Source of the DNA: Nitrospinota bacterium
GTDB taxonomy: Bacteria; Nitrospinota; Nitrospinia; Nitrospinales; VA-1
Direction: 5' to 3'
DNA: 39,058 nucleotides
Assembly: GCA_013349585.1 (NCBI GenBank)
Contig: DUZG01000012.1
Location: 1 to 39,058, forward strand
Shown here in pieces: positions 17,196 through 26,183 of the stretch. The position numbers and the translations under genes are program-made. Positions within the stretch are counted from its first letter, which is position 1. Every line of letters starts with the position of its first letter. The notes under the pieces were generated by a model that was not told the DNA's origin, made no database searches, and worked only from the letters and a program-made list of their open reading frames with translations.

Positions 17196-17704
17196 TAAAA
17201 ACCTTTATTCGTATAATAACGCTTGCCTCATGCTTCGCTCTATTAAGCCCTTCCCTTCTGTTTAGCGAAGAAAAAGTAAACAAGAACCCTATAGAAATCA
17301 CCTCGGACCGCATGCGTTCTGAAGATGGTGGTTTGAAAATAATTTTTTCCGGGAATGTTGTGGGCTATTGGGGAGAACTAAAAATTACTTCGGACATCCT
17401 TGAGGTCTACAACACCAAAGATAAAAAGGAAACCGATGAAATTGTAGCCATTGGAAATGTTTTCATAACTCGTGGCAAAAAACGCGCTAAGGGGGACAAA
17501 GCCATTTATTTAGATAAATTGCAGAAAATCATTCTCACAGGTACTCCAAAGGCTACGGCATGGGAAGAAGGAAATATGATCGAAGGCCGTGAAATGATAT
17601 TCCTCCTAGACAAGGATCGGTTTGTCGCCAACAACAGAGTGCGCATGAAAATTTACCCGAAAGATGAGGGTAACAAAAAAGAGAAACCCTCAAACTCCGA
17701 GTAA
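17192..17704 (+). CDS. lptA: LPS transport periplasmic bridge protein LptA
   Basis: A 170-residue protein with an N-terminal signal peptide (TLASCFALLSPSLLFS, cleaved about residue 25) and then an OstA-like beta-jellyroll. NPIEITSDRMRSEDGGLKII, FSGNVVGYWGELKITSDILE, IVAIGNVFITRGKKRAKGDK and KIILTGTPKATAWEEGNMIE are the repeats of the LptA fold. It forms the periplasmic bridge that carries LPS to the outer membrane. It overlaps lptC. The C-terminal tail is lysine-rich. Its presence implies an LPS outer membrane, although LptD, LptE, LptF and LptG are not in this window. Confidence 0.93.
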   Translation: MIKTFIRIITLASCFALLSPSLLFSEEKVNKNPIEITSDRMRSEDGGLKIIFSGNVVGYWGELKITSDILEVYNTKDKKETDEIVAIGNVFITRGKKRAKGDKAIYLDKLQKIILTGTPKATAWEEGNMIEGREMIFLLDKDRFVANNRVRMKIYPKDEGNKKEKPSNSE

Positions 17705-17737
17705 CAATATCAAATCCTCTTTTAAAGAATATTTGCT

Positions 17738-18460
17738 GTGGCTGGCCTGAAAACCCAAAACCTTGTAAAATCATTTCGCTCTCGAAAAGTTGTTAACAGG
17801 GTGAGCATTGAAGTTAAACAAGGAGAAATTGTCGGCTTACTGGGTCCTAATGGTGCAGGCAAAACCACTACTTTTTATATGGTGGTTGGCCTTACCCGCC
17901 CCGATGAAGGGCAGGTATTATTAAATGATGAAGATGTCACTCACTTCCCCATGCACAAAAGAGCTAAAAAGGGAGTGAGCTATTTGCCACAAGAGCCTTC
18001 TGTCTTTAGGAAGTTGACAGTTGAAGATAATATTTTGGCGGTGCTGGAATCACAAAATCTTTCTGCCTTTGATCGCAAGAAAAGAGCTAGATCTTTACTC
18101 AGAGAGATGAACATCCTTCACATCAAAGATTCTATGGCTTACACCCTTTCAGGCGGAGAGAGAAGACGGGTAGAGATCAGCCGGGCGCTGGCCACCTCTC
18201 CGGTTTTTATTCTACTAGACGAACCTTTTGCGGGGATTGACCCAATTGCAGTCTCAGATATTCAATCGATTATTTCGCAATTAAAAAAAAGAGGCATTGG
18301 AGTGTTAATAACCGATCACAGTGTTCGCGAAACCTTAAGTATCACCGATCGCGCCTATATCATTAACGAAGGTGAGATTATTTCTTCAGGTTCACCTCAG
18401 CAGGTTGCCCAGGACGAAAAGGTAAAGCAAATATACCTGGGCGATCAGTTTTCATTTTAG
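17738..18460 (+). CDS. lptB: LPS export ABC ATPase LptB
   Basis: The 240-residue cytosolic ATPase powers LPS extraction with LptF/LptG. Walker A GPNGAGKT is at 36-43, the Q-loop region is [15 protein letters not shown] (81-95), the ABC signature LSGGERRR is at 137-144, Walker [13 protein letters not shown] is at 158-169, and the switch histidine lies in [11 protein letters not shown]. The wording '[15 protein letters not shown]' is characteristic of LptB. The start is GTG at 17738 with a weak upstream AAAGAA. An LptB protein normally begins near this point, so a later start would truncate the first strand. It is 33 bases after lptA and 14 before rpoN. Confidence 0.96.
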   Translation: MAGLKTQNLVKSFRSRKVVNRVSIEVKQGEIVGLLGPNGAGKTTTFYMVVGLTRPDEGQVLLNDEDVTHFPMHKRAKKGVSYLPQEPSVFRKLTVEDNILAVLESQNLSAFDRKKRARSLLREMNILHIKDSMAYTLSGGERRRVEISRALATSPVFILLDEPFAGIDPIAVSDIQSIISQLKKRGIGVLITDHSVRETLSITDRAYIINEGEIISSGSPQQVAQDEKVKQIYLGDQFSF

Positions 18461-18474
18461 TCGGAGAATAAGTT

Positions 18475-19890
18475 ATGGCGATGGAAATGAAAATGAATTT
18501 GAACTTGAAGATGAGCCAGAAGCTGGTCATGACTCCCATGCTTCAGCAGGCCATCAAGCTGCTCCCTCTGGCAAGGCTTGAACTAGCGCAACTGGTGCGG
18601 CAAGAAATAATAGATAATCCTGTTCTAGAAGAAATACTTGAAGAAGAAGTCGACTCCTTTGACGAAAAAAATAACGACGATGAAGACTCTTTTCCTGAGA
18701 CCTCACAAGATTCTCAGGAACAAGAAATTGACTGGGACAGTTATTTTCAAAATAATGTAGATCAAGGTATGTCTGCCGATAACCTCGCAGAAAGACCTTC
18801 TATTGAAGCTACCTATAAAAAAGAAGCCTCATTATCCGACCATCTGTTTTGGCAATTGAATCTTACAGTTGATTCAGATGCGGACAAGTTCATTGGCTCC
18901 TGCATCATTGGCAACATTCAAAAAGATGGTTACCTCGGCGCTGAATTGTCGGAAATAGCTGAAATTGGCCAAACAGATGAAGCCAATGTCGAAAGAGTTT
19001 TAAAGATCATTCAAAAGTTTGAACCTTTAGGCGTGGCTGCTCGTTCTCTGCAAGAATGTCTGATGATCCAAGCTCGGGAATTGCCCGAGAAAAATCCATT
19101 AGTTGAAAAATTAATTGAAAAATATCTGGACCGCCTCGAAGACAGGTTTTTGCCTAAAGTTGCCACAGAATTAAAAATAGACATTAATGAAGTTCTCGAT
19201 GCACTTCATATCTTAAGAAAATTTACACCCAAACCCGGTATCGCCTTCAATTCAGAAGCCATCGACTATATCGCTGCTGACCTGGTCGTTATAAAAACGG
19301 ACAAGGGTTATGATATTTCATTAAATGATGAGGGAGTCCCCGATATTAAAATTAATGCATTTTATCAGAACCTGTTAAAAACCACCAAAGAAGGACAAAC
19401 CAAAGAGTACCTGGAGGACAAATATCGTGCGGCACTATGGTTGATTAAAAGTATCGACCAACGCCGACAGACTATTTACAAAGTCGGAAAAAGTATCGTT
19501 AAACTACAAAAAAGCTTTCTGGATCACGGGCTATCTTATCTAGAACCCATGGTCTTGAAAGATGTTGCAAAAGACATAGAAATGCACGAATCTACTGTAA
19601 GTCGAATTACAACCAATAAATATATTGATACACCGCAGGGACTTTTCGAATTAAAATTCTTCTTTCATAGTGGAATCAAATCCTATATGGGCAACAATCT
19701 CTCTTCTATAAGAGTAAAGAACATGATTAAAGAAGTGGTGGCCGAAGAAGATGGTAATAGCCCTTTTACGGATTATCAAATGGTTCAGGTACTGATGAGA
19801 AAAAATGCCAAAATTGCACGACGTACCATCACAAAGTATAGGAAAGAACTGAATATTCCTCCTGCCAGCAAAAGGAAAAAAATTTTTTGA
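18475..19890 (+). CDS. rpoN: RNA polymerase sigma-54 factor
   Basis: The 471-residue sigma factor recognises -24/-12 promoters and needs enhancer-binding AAA+ activators. Region I is glutamine/leucine-rich (LNLKMSQKLVMTPMLQQAIK). It is followed by an acidic linker (EEVDSFDEKNNDDEDSF), the core-binding domain, the HTH segment DVAKDIEMHESTVSRITTNK and the near C-terminal RpoN box ARRTITKYRK (448-457). It lies in the classic order lptB-rpoN-hpf-ptsN. A purine-rich GGAG site precedes the ATG. No enhancer-binding activator gene is seen in this window. Confidence 0.97.
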   Translation: MAMEMKMNLNLKMSQKLVMTPMLQQAIKLLPLARLELAQLVRQEIIDNPVLEEILEEEVDSFDEKNNDDEDSFPETSQDSQEQEIDWDSYFQNNVDQGMSADNLAERPSIEATYKKEASLSDHLFWQLNLTVDSDADKFIGSCIIGNIQKDGYLGAELSEIAEIGQTDEANVERVLKIIQKFEPLGVAARSLQECLMIQARELPEKNPLVEKLIEKYLDRLEDRFLPKVATELKIDINEVLDALHILRKFTPKPGIAFNSEAIDYIAADLVVIKTDKGYDISLNDEGVPDIKINAFYQNLLKTTKEGQTKEYLEDKYRAALWLIKSIDQRRQTIYKVGKSIVKLQKSFLDHGLSYLEPMVLKDVAKDIEMHESTVSRITTNKYIDTPQGLFELKFFFHSGIKSYMGNNLSSIRVKNMIKEVVAEEDGNSPFTDYQMVQVLMRKNAKIARRTITKYRKELNIPPASKRKKIF

Positions 19891-19971
19891 TTAATCTAAC
19901 CCGCTTTAAATTTACTCAGAACCATTTCCCGTTTAAAATAGTGTTAATTACGGTACTTTTAGGAGAGCAAA

Positions 19972-20301
19972 ATGAAATTAACTGTGACAGGGATAAAAAT
20001 TGAGATCACCGATGGTATTCGCAATCACCTGAACGATAAAATGAATAAAACAATTGCTGATCTGGGAGAGGCAGCAGATGTTCACGTAGCACTATCGGTG
20101 GAGAAGCATCGTCATTTCGCAGAAATCACTGTTAAGACCGAGGGTTTTACCCTTCATAGTGAGGAGGAAACCGAGGATCTCTATACTTCCATGGATAAAA
20201 CTTTAGAGAAAATGGAAAAGCAAATTAGAAAGCATAAGGAAAAAGCAAAAGCCCTGCGAAAAAAGCAAGGGTCTCAATCTAAAAATCAAAACCAGGATTA
20301 A
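19972..20301 (+). CDS. hpf: Ribosome hibernation promoting factor (short form)
   Basis: The 109-residue protein binds the 30S decoding region during stationary phase and helps form 100S dimers. It has the S30AE fold, with KLTVTGIKIEITDGIRNHLN at the start, HVALSVEKHRHFAEITVKTE in the middle and EEETEDLYTSMDKTLEKMEK forming the second helix. A lysine-rich tail follows. Only the short form is present, since the C-terminal dimerisation domain of long HPF is absent. A strong AGGAGAG site lies before the ATG. The 81-base gap after rpoN contains AT-rich sequence that may hold a separate promoter. Confidence 0.94.
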   Translation: MKLTVTGIKIEITDGIRNHLNDKMNKTIADLGEAADVHVALSVEKHRHFAEITVKTEGFTLHSEEETEDLYTSMDKTLEKMEKQIRKHKEKAKALRKKQGSQSKNQNQD

Positions 20302-20318
20302 TCCGCAGAAAATAAAAT

Positions 20319-20783
20319 ATGAAAATTGATGAAATACTGAAAAAAGAATCTGTAATCGCAGATTTAGTCGGGAAAAATAAATTAGAAGTCATTCAAGAAA
20401 TGACCTCGTGCCTGAAACAGAACAATATAATAAAAAGTGACCAGGTTCTACTTGCAACTCTTATGGAACGCGAAAAGCTAGGTAGTACTGGCATCGGAGA
20501 AAATGTTGCGATCCCTCATGGAAAATCGGATGAATTAACACAAATCATCACCGTTTTTGCAAGATCCTTAGAGGGTGTCGAGTTTGAATCATTGGATCAA
20601 AAGCCTGTCCATTTCGTTTGCATGGTCATTGCCCCCGCCCATTCGACAGGTCAGCACCTTAAAGTACTTGCAAGAATTTCACGACTCTTCAAAAACCAGG
20701 TATTGCGCGAGGGAATTCTCAAGGCTGAGGACTCCAATGCTATCTATTCCATCCTTTTGGAAGAAGACTCCAAATTTATATGA
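20319..20783 (+). CDS. ptsN: Nitrogen-type PTS enzyme IIA
   Basis: A 154-residue EIIA-Ntr protein. GSTGIGENVAIPHGKSDEL carries the phosphorylated histidine, His67. HFVCMVIAPAHSTGQHLKVL is the second conserved block. It is the regulatory end of the PTS-Ntr phosphorelay and commonly controls potassium, nitrogen or carbon functions by protein contact rather than by transporting sugar. It lies 17 bases after hpf and 10 bases before ptsI. The HPr (NPr) partner that should pass phosphate between ptsI and ptsN is not encoded here. Confidence 0.95.
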   Translation: MKIDEILKKESVIADLVGKNKLEVIQEMTSCLKQNNIIKSDQVLLATLMEREKLGSTGIGENVAIPHGKSDELTQIITVFARSLEGVEFESLDQKPVHFVCMVIAPAHSTGQHLKVLARISRLFKNQVLREGILKAEDSNAIYSILLEEDSKFI

Positions 20784-20793
20784 CGACAATCAT

Positions 20794-22563
20794 ATGAAAG
20801 GCATCGCTGTATCCAAAGGGGTAGCCATAGGGAAAGCATATATGTTGGACCGTTCGAAATTCTGCATCATCAAGCAGACCCTTGAAGAACATGAAGTAGA
20901 GAAAGAAATCGAACGTTTTCGCGATGCCATAGAAAAAACAAAATTGCAAATGTCGGATATCAAAAAACGAGCAGAAAAAATCGCCGACAAATACGCCGTT
21001 ATTCTTGACACCTATACCCTCCTCCTGGATGATGATATTCTGGTTAATGAAACCATTGAGAATATCAGGACCTATCACACCAATGCCGAGTGGACCTTAA
21101 ATCAAACTCTGCAAAACTTCCTCAACCTTTTTGACAATATCAATGATGATTACTTAAAAGGGAAAAAGGATGACCTTGATCTGCTCGTCCATGCAATACT
21201 CCGTAATCTAATCGGTCACTCGCAAGAAACGCTATCTGATATCCAGGAACCTGTGATCATCGTTACGCATTCATTAAGCCCTTCCGATACCCTGAGTATG
21301 CCGAGAAATTTTATAAAGGGGTTAGCCACGGAAACAGGCGGAAAAACCTCCCATGTTGGCATATTTGCCGCAGCATTAGGAATTCCTGCAGTCACAGGCA
21401 TAAAAGACCTAACCTCACAAATCAACTCCGGCGATAACATTGTGGTCGATGGAATTGACGGCGAGGTAATCGCTCATCCCAACGATGAAAAAACCGAATA
21501 TTATTTAAAGAAACAAGAGAATTATCGTAGGTATGAAGAACGACTACTGGTTAATATCCATCAAAGCGCAGAAACTTTGGATGGACAGCATATCCACCTT
21601 TTAGCAAATATTGAATCCAGTCAGGAAGTCAAAATTTTACGCAATTTTGGTTCTGAGGGAGTCGGGCTTTATCGAACCGAGTTTCTTTACATGTCCGCAA
21701 GTAATCTTCCAGGCGAAAAAGAATTGTACGAAAATTTCAAAGCGGTTGCCCAGGAAATGGACGACAACCCCGTTGTCATTCGGACTCTGGATATTGGCAT
21801 GGACAAACAGCTTGCTGGTATCCAGACAAATGATGAAGATAACCCTGCATTGGGATTAAGAGGTATTCGGTTATCTCTGGCGAAACCAGAATTATTTTCA
21901 AGTCAGCTAAAAGGCATCTTGAGAGCAAGTTTTTATGGGAACGTGAAAATTCTTTATCCGATGGTATCTTCAGTGACAGAAATAATTCAAGCGAACAAAT
22001 TATTACAAGAAGCAAAATCAATTTTAAAAGAAGATCAAATTCCATTCGATGACGATATAGAAATCGGTGCCATGATTGAGACACCCGCCGCCGCCCTATG
22101 CATCGATCACATCCTCGAGCATGTAGACTTCGTCAGTATAGGAACTAACGATCTCGTCCAATATACCCTGGCCGTAGACCGGGTTAACGAAAATGTAGCC
22201 CATCTATATCAGCCATTTCACCCTTCGGTAATAAGATCCTTAAAACAAATTTTTGTCGCAGCAAACAAAGCAGGGAAAAAGGTTTCAATATGTGGCGAGT
22301 TGGGTGGAGACCCTATGGCAACCATGCTTTTACTTGGATTAGGCAAACTGGCAGACCTCAGCATGGAACCGCATTCAATCCCTAAAGTTAAAAAAATCAT
22401 TCGCCTGATTCGTCTTGATGAGGCTCGCCAAATGGCCGATCATGTGTTAAGTTTACAGACTGTAGAAGAAATATCTCGTTTCATTGCCAAGGAAATGCGA
22501 ACTCGATTTCCAGATGACTTTGACCGGGATTTAAGCTTTCAGGAAAAAATAAAACCTGCCTGA
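20794..22563 (+). CDS. ptsI: PTS enzyme I (PEP-protein phosphotransferase)
   Basis: The protein takes phosphate from PEP and gives it to HPr. I set the start at ATG 20794 (589 aa), since MKGIAVSKGVAIGKAYML is the family N-terminus. A longer open frame from 20575 lies inside ptsN and is not natural. The phosphohistidine is His187 in TETGGKTSHVGIFAAALGIP. Further blocks are EGVGLYRTEFLYMS, GMDKQLAG, IGAMIETPAAALC, VSIGTNDLVQYTLAVDRVN and the catalytic-cysteine block ICGELGGDPMATMLLLGLG. No N-terminal GAF domain of PtsP type is present, so this is the plain EI length. An HPr gene is absent between ptsN and ptsI. Confidence 0.95.
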   Translation: MKGIAVSKGVAIGKAYMLDRSKFCIIKQTLEEHEVEKEIERFRDAIEKTKLQMSDIKKRAEKIADKYAVILDTYTLLLDDDILVNETIENIRTYHTNAEWTLNQTLQNFLNLFDNINDDYLKGKKDDLDLLVHAILRNLIGHSQETLSDIQEPVIIVTHSLSPSDTLSMPRNFIKGLATETGGKTSHVGIFAAALGIPAVTGIKDLTSQINSGDNIVVDGIDGEVIAHPNDEKTEYYLKKQENYRRYEERLLVNIHQSAETLDGQHIHLLANIESSQEVKILRNFGSEGVGLYRTEFLYMSASNLPGEKELYENFKAVAQEMDDNPVVIRTLDIGMDKQLAGIQTNDEDNPALGLRGIRLSLAKPELFSSQLKGILRASFYGNVKILYPMVSSVTEIIQANKLLQEAKSILKEDQIPFDDDIEIGAMIETPAAALCIDHILEHVDFVSIGTNDLVQYTLAVDRVNENVAHLYQPFHPSVIRSLKQIFVAANKAGKKVSICGELGGDPMATMLLLGLGKLADLSMEPHSIPKVKKIIRLIRLDEARQMADHVLSLQTVEEISRFIAKEMRTRFPDDFDRDLSFQEKIKPA

Positions 22564-22634
22564 TTAAATTCCCCAAAAATCCTAGACATTTAATCTGATT
22601 TAATTATAAAAATATTAAAAGAAGGAATATTTGT

Positions 22635-23795
22635 ATGAACCCTGAAAATTTTTTATTTACCTCTGAATCTGTTTCTGAAGGCCACCCTGATAAAATGGCG
22701 GATCAGATCTCAGATTCTATTCTTGATGCTATTTTAGCTCAGGATGCCACTGCACGCGTAGCTTGCGAAACCATGATAACGACGGGGTTTGTTATCATCG
22801 CCGGAGAAATTTCTACAGATTGTTATGTAGAAATGCCAAAGATTATTCGTAATACAATAAAAAATATTGGCTACACCCAGTCCGATATGGGATTCGATTA
22901 CGAAACATGTGGCATCCAGGTAGCACTCGATGAGCAATCCAAAGACATTGCCCGTGGAGTCAATAACGATAAGCATGAGCAAGGCGCAGGCGATCAGGGA
23001 ATGATGTTCGGCTATGCGAGTAATGAAACTCCTGAGCTTATGCCAATGCCCGTAATGTACGCCCATAAATTGGTAAAAAAACTTGCCGATGTAAGAAAAA
23101 AAGGCACCCTTCCCTACCTTCGTCCTGATAGCAAATCTCAAGTGTCAGTTAGGTACGAAAATAATAAACCTGTGTGTGTTGAAACGGTTGTTATTTCTAC
23201 CCAGCATGACCCCAGTGTCACTACAAAGCAAATCAAAACCGATGTCACTGAAATGGTCATCAACAAAATCATCCCGAAAAAATTACAACATAAAAAGATG
23301 AAGATCCATGTCAACCCCACAGGCCGCTTTGTTGTTGGTGGACCTCATGGAGACTGCGGATTGACTGGAAGAAAAATTATTGTAGATACCTATGGCGGGT
23401 TTTCACGGCATGGAGGGGGAGCATTCTCAGGAAAAGACCCTTCCAAGGTAGACCGGTCTGCAGCCTATATGGCTCGCTACATTGCAAAAAATCTGGTGGC
23501 CGCTAATGTAGCTGGACGTTGTGAAGTCCAACTCGCCTATGCGATTGGTGTTGCCGATCCGGTTTCTGTATGCATCGAAACCTTTGGCACTAATAATGTT
23601 GACCCAGGAATCCTGGAAAACCTGGTGCGCTCGCATTTCAACCTCAAGCCTGCGGGCATAGTAAAAACCCTAGATCTGCTCAAACCCCGTTACCTGCCTA
23701 CGGCAGCTTACGGACATTTTGGCAGGAAGGAAGCATCGTTCACTTGGGAAAATACAGACAAAGCCAAGGCGATTAAAAAAGATGCAGGGCTTTAA
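22635..23795 (+). CDS. metK: S-adenosylmethionine synthetase
   Basis: The 386-residue cytosolic enzyme makes SAM from methionine and ATP. It opens with [20 protein letters not shown], where His17 is the catalytic histidine. The methionine and phosphate motifs [12 protein letters not shown] (117-128) and [19 protein letters not shown] are exact, and [19 protein letters not shown] is conserved. Normal length (about 385-400). A GAAGGAA site precedes the ATG. The 71-base upstream gap is AT-rich and shows no SAM riboswitch. A GC-rich hairpin follows at 23826. Confidence 0.97.
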   Translation: MNPENFLFTSESVSEGHPDKMADQISDSILDAILAQDATARVACETMITTGFVIIAGEISTDCYVEMPKIIRNTIKNIGYTQSDMGFDYETCGIQVALDEQSKDIARGVNNDKHEQGAGDQGMMFGYASNETPELMPMPVMYAHKLVKKLADVRKKGTLPYLRPDSKSQVSVRYENNKPVCVETVVISTQHDPSVTTKQIKTDVTEMVINKIIPKKLQHKKMKIHVNPTGRFVVGGPHGDCGLTGRKIIVDTYGGFSRHGGGAFSGKDPSKVDRSAAYMARYIAKNLVAANVAGRCEVQLAYAIGVADPVSVCIETFGTNNVDPGILENLVRSHFNLKPAGIVKTLDLLKPRYLPTAAYGHFGRKEASFTWENTDKAKAIKKDAGL

Positions 23796-23825
23796 ACAGG
23801 AACTACGGAGGGGATAGAAGTTATA

Positions 23826-23855
23826 CTTCGGCGTTGCCTTCAGGCGGCGCCGAAG
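23826..23855. terminator. GC-rich hairpin between metK and the CheY remnant
   Basis: CTTCGGCG (23826-23833) pairs with CGCCGAAG (23848-23855), continued by TTGCC with GGCGG through wobble pairs around a TTCA loop. It lies 31 bases after metK and overlaps the last codons of the minus-strand CheY-like remnant. No T run follows on either strand, so it may be a weak terminator or an mRNA stabilising stem. Confidence 0.45.
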
Positions 23856-24221
23856 ACGACCTCTTTAATTTTGTTTCCTAAAGATTCGGGCTTAACCGAC
23901 TTTACAATATATTCTTTGATACCTGCTGCAACGGCTTCAACAACTTTTCCCCGTTTTTTTTCAGCAGTTATCAACAGAAAAAGGATATCCCTGAGCTTGC
24001 GATACTTAGTTAGCTCTTTAAACAAATCAAGACCGTCCATGTTTGGCATATGCCAGTCCGATATGATGAGTCAAAAGATTTCCGTTTCAGTTCTTCAAGT
24101 GCAGCTCGTCCATCTTCCGCTAGAGCCAAATTAAAATATCCCAACTTTTCAGGGTTCTGCGAAGAAATAATCGGGTCGTAAAGAGATCTTCAACGATCAA
24201 AATGTTGATATCAAAATTCAT
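23840..24221 (-). pseudogene. CheY-like response regulator, two frameshifts
   Basis: ATG 24221 begins MNFDINILIVEDLFTTRLFL, a receiver-domain first strand with the acidic pair ED. Near 24145 the frame shifts and continues as LGYFNLALAEDGRAALEELK. Near 24072 it shifts again to LIISDWHMPNMDGLDLFKEL, where the aspartate of SDWHMPNMDG is the usual phosphorylation site. The last frame holds LLITAEKKRG and ends with the conserved lysine region EYIVKSVKPESLGNKI and a TGA at 23840. Read together these make one intact-length receiver of about 125 residues. A single 69-residue open fragment (23840-24049) remains. Such single-domain regulators act in chemotaxis or phosphorelays. Here it cannot be made whole. 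Confidence 0.82.
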
Positions 24222-24391
24222 AAAATATTTATTATTGGATATACATTTATACCTAGCGTCCTACCACAAACCTCTTTTTTAACAAACACATTAAATATCA
24301 AGGACTTTCAATCACTCATACTTCCTTTTCCACAACACTCCAATGCATGAAATCCACAAAAATCGATAAAAATAGTAGCATCTGGGTTCTA

Positions 24392-25162
24392 TTAACCTGA
24401 CACCACTACTTTATGTCCACACATTAAATAGGCTCCACTCGCATAAATCGTCTCTGAATGTCCAATTTCAAAACCCGCACATCGCAACTCTTCGGTTAAT
24501 TCCTCGCGCGTATACGCCATCGATTGCCCCGATTGCAGCTGTTTATGGATGAAACTCAATCCCAGACCTTTTGTAAATGGATAAAAAAGCATTCGCTTTA
24601 TCGCTGTCTGTAAAAGTCCCCTTCTTGCTCGAAGTAATTCGCAGCTTTCTTCTATAATTTTACCTGCGTCATAGCTTTTAGAAGGACAACATACGATCAA
24701 TAGGCCGCCGGATTTTAAAACGCGATACATATTTTTTAAAGCCTGTTGCCGTTTGTCATTTTCGCGAATTGTATAAATAGAAAAATGCGCAGCTACAACA
24801 TCCAGCGAATTTTCCTTAAAAACTAGAGCTGTAGTAATATCACTTTGGACACAAACAACCCTATTATCGGAGATACTTAAATCTCGTGCCCGCATTCGTG
24901 CCTGGCTAAGCCCGGCAGACAATAGGTCAGATCCGTAATATACCGCTCCTTGCTTAACTGCATTTTCCAAAAAAAACAATAGCAGTCCCGTGCCGCACCC
25001 TGCATCCCAGATTTTCTGCCCCGGATTATCCGGTAATAACGCTACGACCTTGCGCATAGATTCCAGATAGGACTCCGGTGTCAAACGGTCATATAAACGA
25101 GATTTAAAACCCGTCCGCCAATAATATTTTTCGTACCAACTTGAAAAAAAATTATATTGCAT
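24392..25162 (-). CDS. Class I SAM-dependent methyltransferase
   Basis: A 256-residue soluble protein. The SAM-binding motif I is IWDAGCGTGLLLFF (51-64). The acidic loop YGSDLLSAGLSQAR, motif II/III VCVQSDITTALVFKENSLDV and VLKSGGLLIVCCPSKS complete a Rossmann methyltransferase core. The C-terminal part (RMLFYPFTKGLGLSFIHKQL) is hydrophobic and could sit against membrane or lipid. The pattern is close to methyltransferases of small molecules or quinone/lipid head groups, but the substrate cannot be read from sequence. The gene is alone on the minus strand, between the CheY remnant (170 AT-rich bases, nothing seen) and the divergent gene at 25237. Confidence 0.85.
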   Translation of the reverse strand: MQYNFFSSWYEKYYWRTGFKSRLYDRLTPESYLESMRKVVALLPDNPGQKIWDAGCGTGLLLFFLENAVKQGAVYYGSDLLSAGLSQARMRARDLSISDNRVVCVQSDITTALVFKENSLDVVAAHFSIYTIRENDKRQQALKNMYRVLKSGGLLIVCCPSKSYDAGKIIEESCELLRARRGLLQTAIKRMLFYPFTKGLGLSFIHKQLQSGQSMAYTREELTEELRCAGFEIGHSETIYASGAYLMCGHKVVVSG

Positions 25163-25236
25163 AAGAATGTTCTATCGTTTGCCCATAAACATGAATATAA
25201 TTGCCTACATATTTAGCAAAACGTAGGAGTTCTTTT

Positions 25237-25674
25237 ATGGCAAAAAAACCGTTTATCAACAAACATGGATTCGTAGAGTACCCTTTTCTCCACGATACTC
25301 GAAAACAAAAAAACTGGTGGTTCTACAACCTTATGGAGGACCATTTGAAGAGGCGGGCTCGACAGTATGCTGGTCCAAATTATACCCGGGAAGACTGTGA
25401 AGAAGATTTCAAAAAAATTCTCGCCTCAACGAATTTGAAGTTTTATGTGTTGCTCCCCTCAGGTATGGGGATGGAGTTCAAGTTGATCGGAAAATACCAG
25501 ACACCCGAGCTCATTGAAATTGAAGATCCAGTTCCTTACATCACCGAAAAATATGGTGGCGGGAAATTCAAGGTGAATATCTATCACGAGGGCACTTTCT
25601 GTGGAACAGAAAACTTCAAGGCCCACGGCGACCCAAAATGGGTAGAAATTGATGACGAGACCCCTACAGCTTGA
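25237..25674 (+). CDS. Conserved-looking hypothetical protein (145 aa)
   Basis: Start ATG 25237 is chosen because AGGAG (25225-25229) stands at ideal distance. A TTG 36 bases upstream would bury that site. The protein is aromatic and charged (MAKKPFINKHGFVEYPFLHD, KNWWFYNLMEDHLKRRARQY), with FYVLLPSGMGMEFKLIGKYQ and a C-terminal KVNIYHEGTFCGTENFKAHG. There are two cysteines and no signal peptide or membrane span. I do not recognise a family. Its neighbours are a divergent methyltransferase and a convergent Rieske gene. The strong ribosome binding site suggests good expression. Confidence 0.75.
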   Translation: MAKKPFINKHGFVEYPFLHDTRKQKNWWFYNLMEDHLKRRARQYAGPNYTREDCEEDFKKILASTNLKFYVLLPSGMGMEFKLIGKYQTPELIEIEDPVPYITEKYGGGKFKVNIYHEGTFCGTENFKAHGDPKWVEIDDETPTA

Positions 25675-25731
25675 GCAAGTGCTCTTATGCTTTTTCTCTG
25701 GGCAGGCAAAAATACTTATCCGAACAGAAAA

Positions 25732-26148
25732 TCAATCCAGTTCTTCATCCGGATTACGGGGTTTTTGGATGGTGGGGATACTGAACTTTAAACTAGATGG
25801 CAGATTGGATGCCTTTTTGCCGTAGGCAATATTTCCTTCCTCGGCTTCTAATCCAATATAGATATTTTCGTTTTTGGTTTTCACAGGATAGGTTGGAATA
25901 AACAGTTCCGGGTTCTGCATATTCGCACCATCAGTCAATCTAAACCGCCACTCGTGATTTGGGCAAATCACAATGCCCTCTTCTATTCTTCCTTCTCCTA
26001 ATGGAGAACCTCTGTGTGGACAGGTGTTGGTAATCGCATAATATTTCCCTTTATAATTAAACAGGGCAATTTGTTTATCTCCCGCCGCAATAATTGCAGA
26101 CTTGCCAATGGGCAGTTCTTCTTCCTTCATTACTTTTACGAATTTCAT
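25732..26148 (-). CDS. Rieske [2Fe-2S] ferredoxin-like protein
   Basis: A 138-residue soluble protein. Cys43-x-His45 in NTCPHRGSPL and Cys62-x2-His65 in VICPNHEWRF are the full Rieske ligand set, with the typical GEGRIEEG between them. No transmembrane helix is present, so this is the soluble NirD/dioxygenase-ferredoxin type and not a bc1 subunit. A C-terminal extension of about 40 residues after YIGLEAEEGN is proline/lysine-rich and not part of the core domain. It follows the radical SAM gene by 35 bases and probably shares its transcript. It could supply electrons to that enzyme or to a partner oxygenase, but this is inference. Confidence 0.9.
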   Translation of the reverse strand: MKFVKVMKEEELPIGKSAIIAAGDKQIALFNYKGKYYAITNTCPHRGSPLGEGRIEEGIVICPNHEWRFRLTDGANMQNPELFIPTYPVKTKNENIYIGLEAEEGNIAYGKKASNLPSSLKFSIPTIQKPRNPDEELD

Positions 26149-26183
26149 AATTTTCCAGGGATTAAATCTGTTTGCCTATAGGC

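Noticed and set aside
20575-20793. Longer enzyme I start inside ptsN
   Set aside because: The extra 73 residues are antisense-quality sequence read in another frame of ptsN. The family N-terminus begins at ATG 20794.
22564-22634. SAM riboswitch before metK
   Set aside because: The 71-base leader is AT-rich, too short and lacks the conserved helices.
25201-25236. TTG start for the 145-residue unknown protein
   Set aside because: It would place the AGGAG ribosome binding site inside the coding region.
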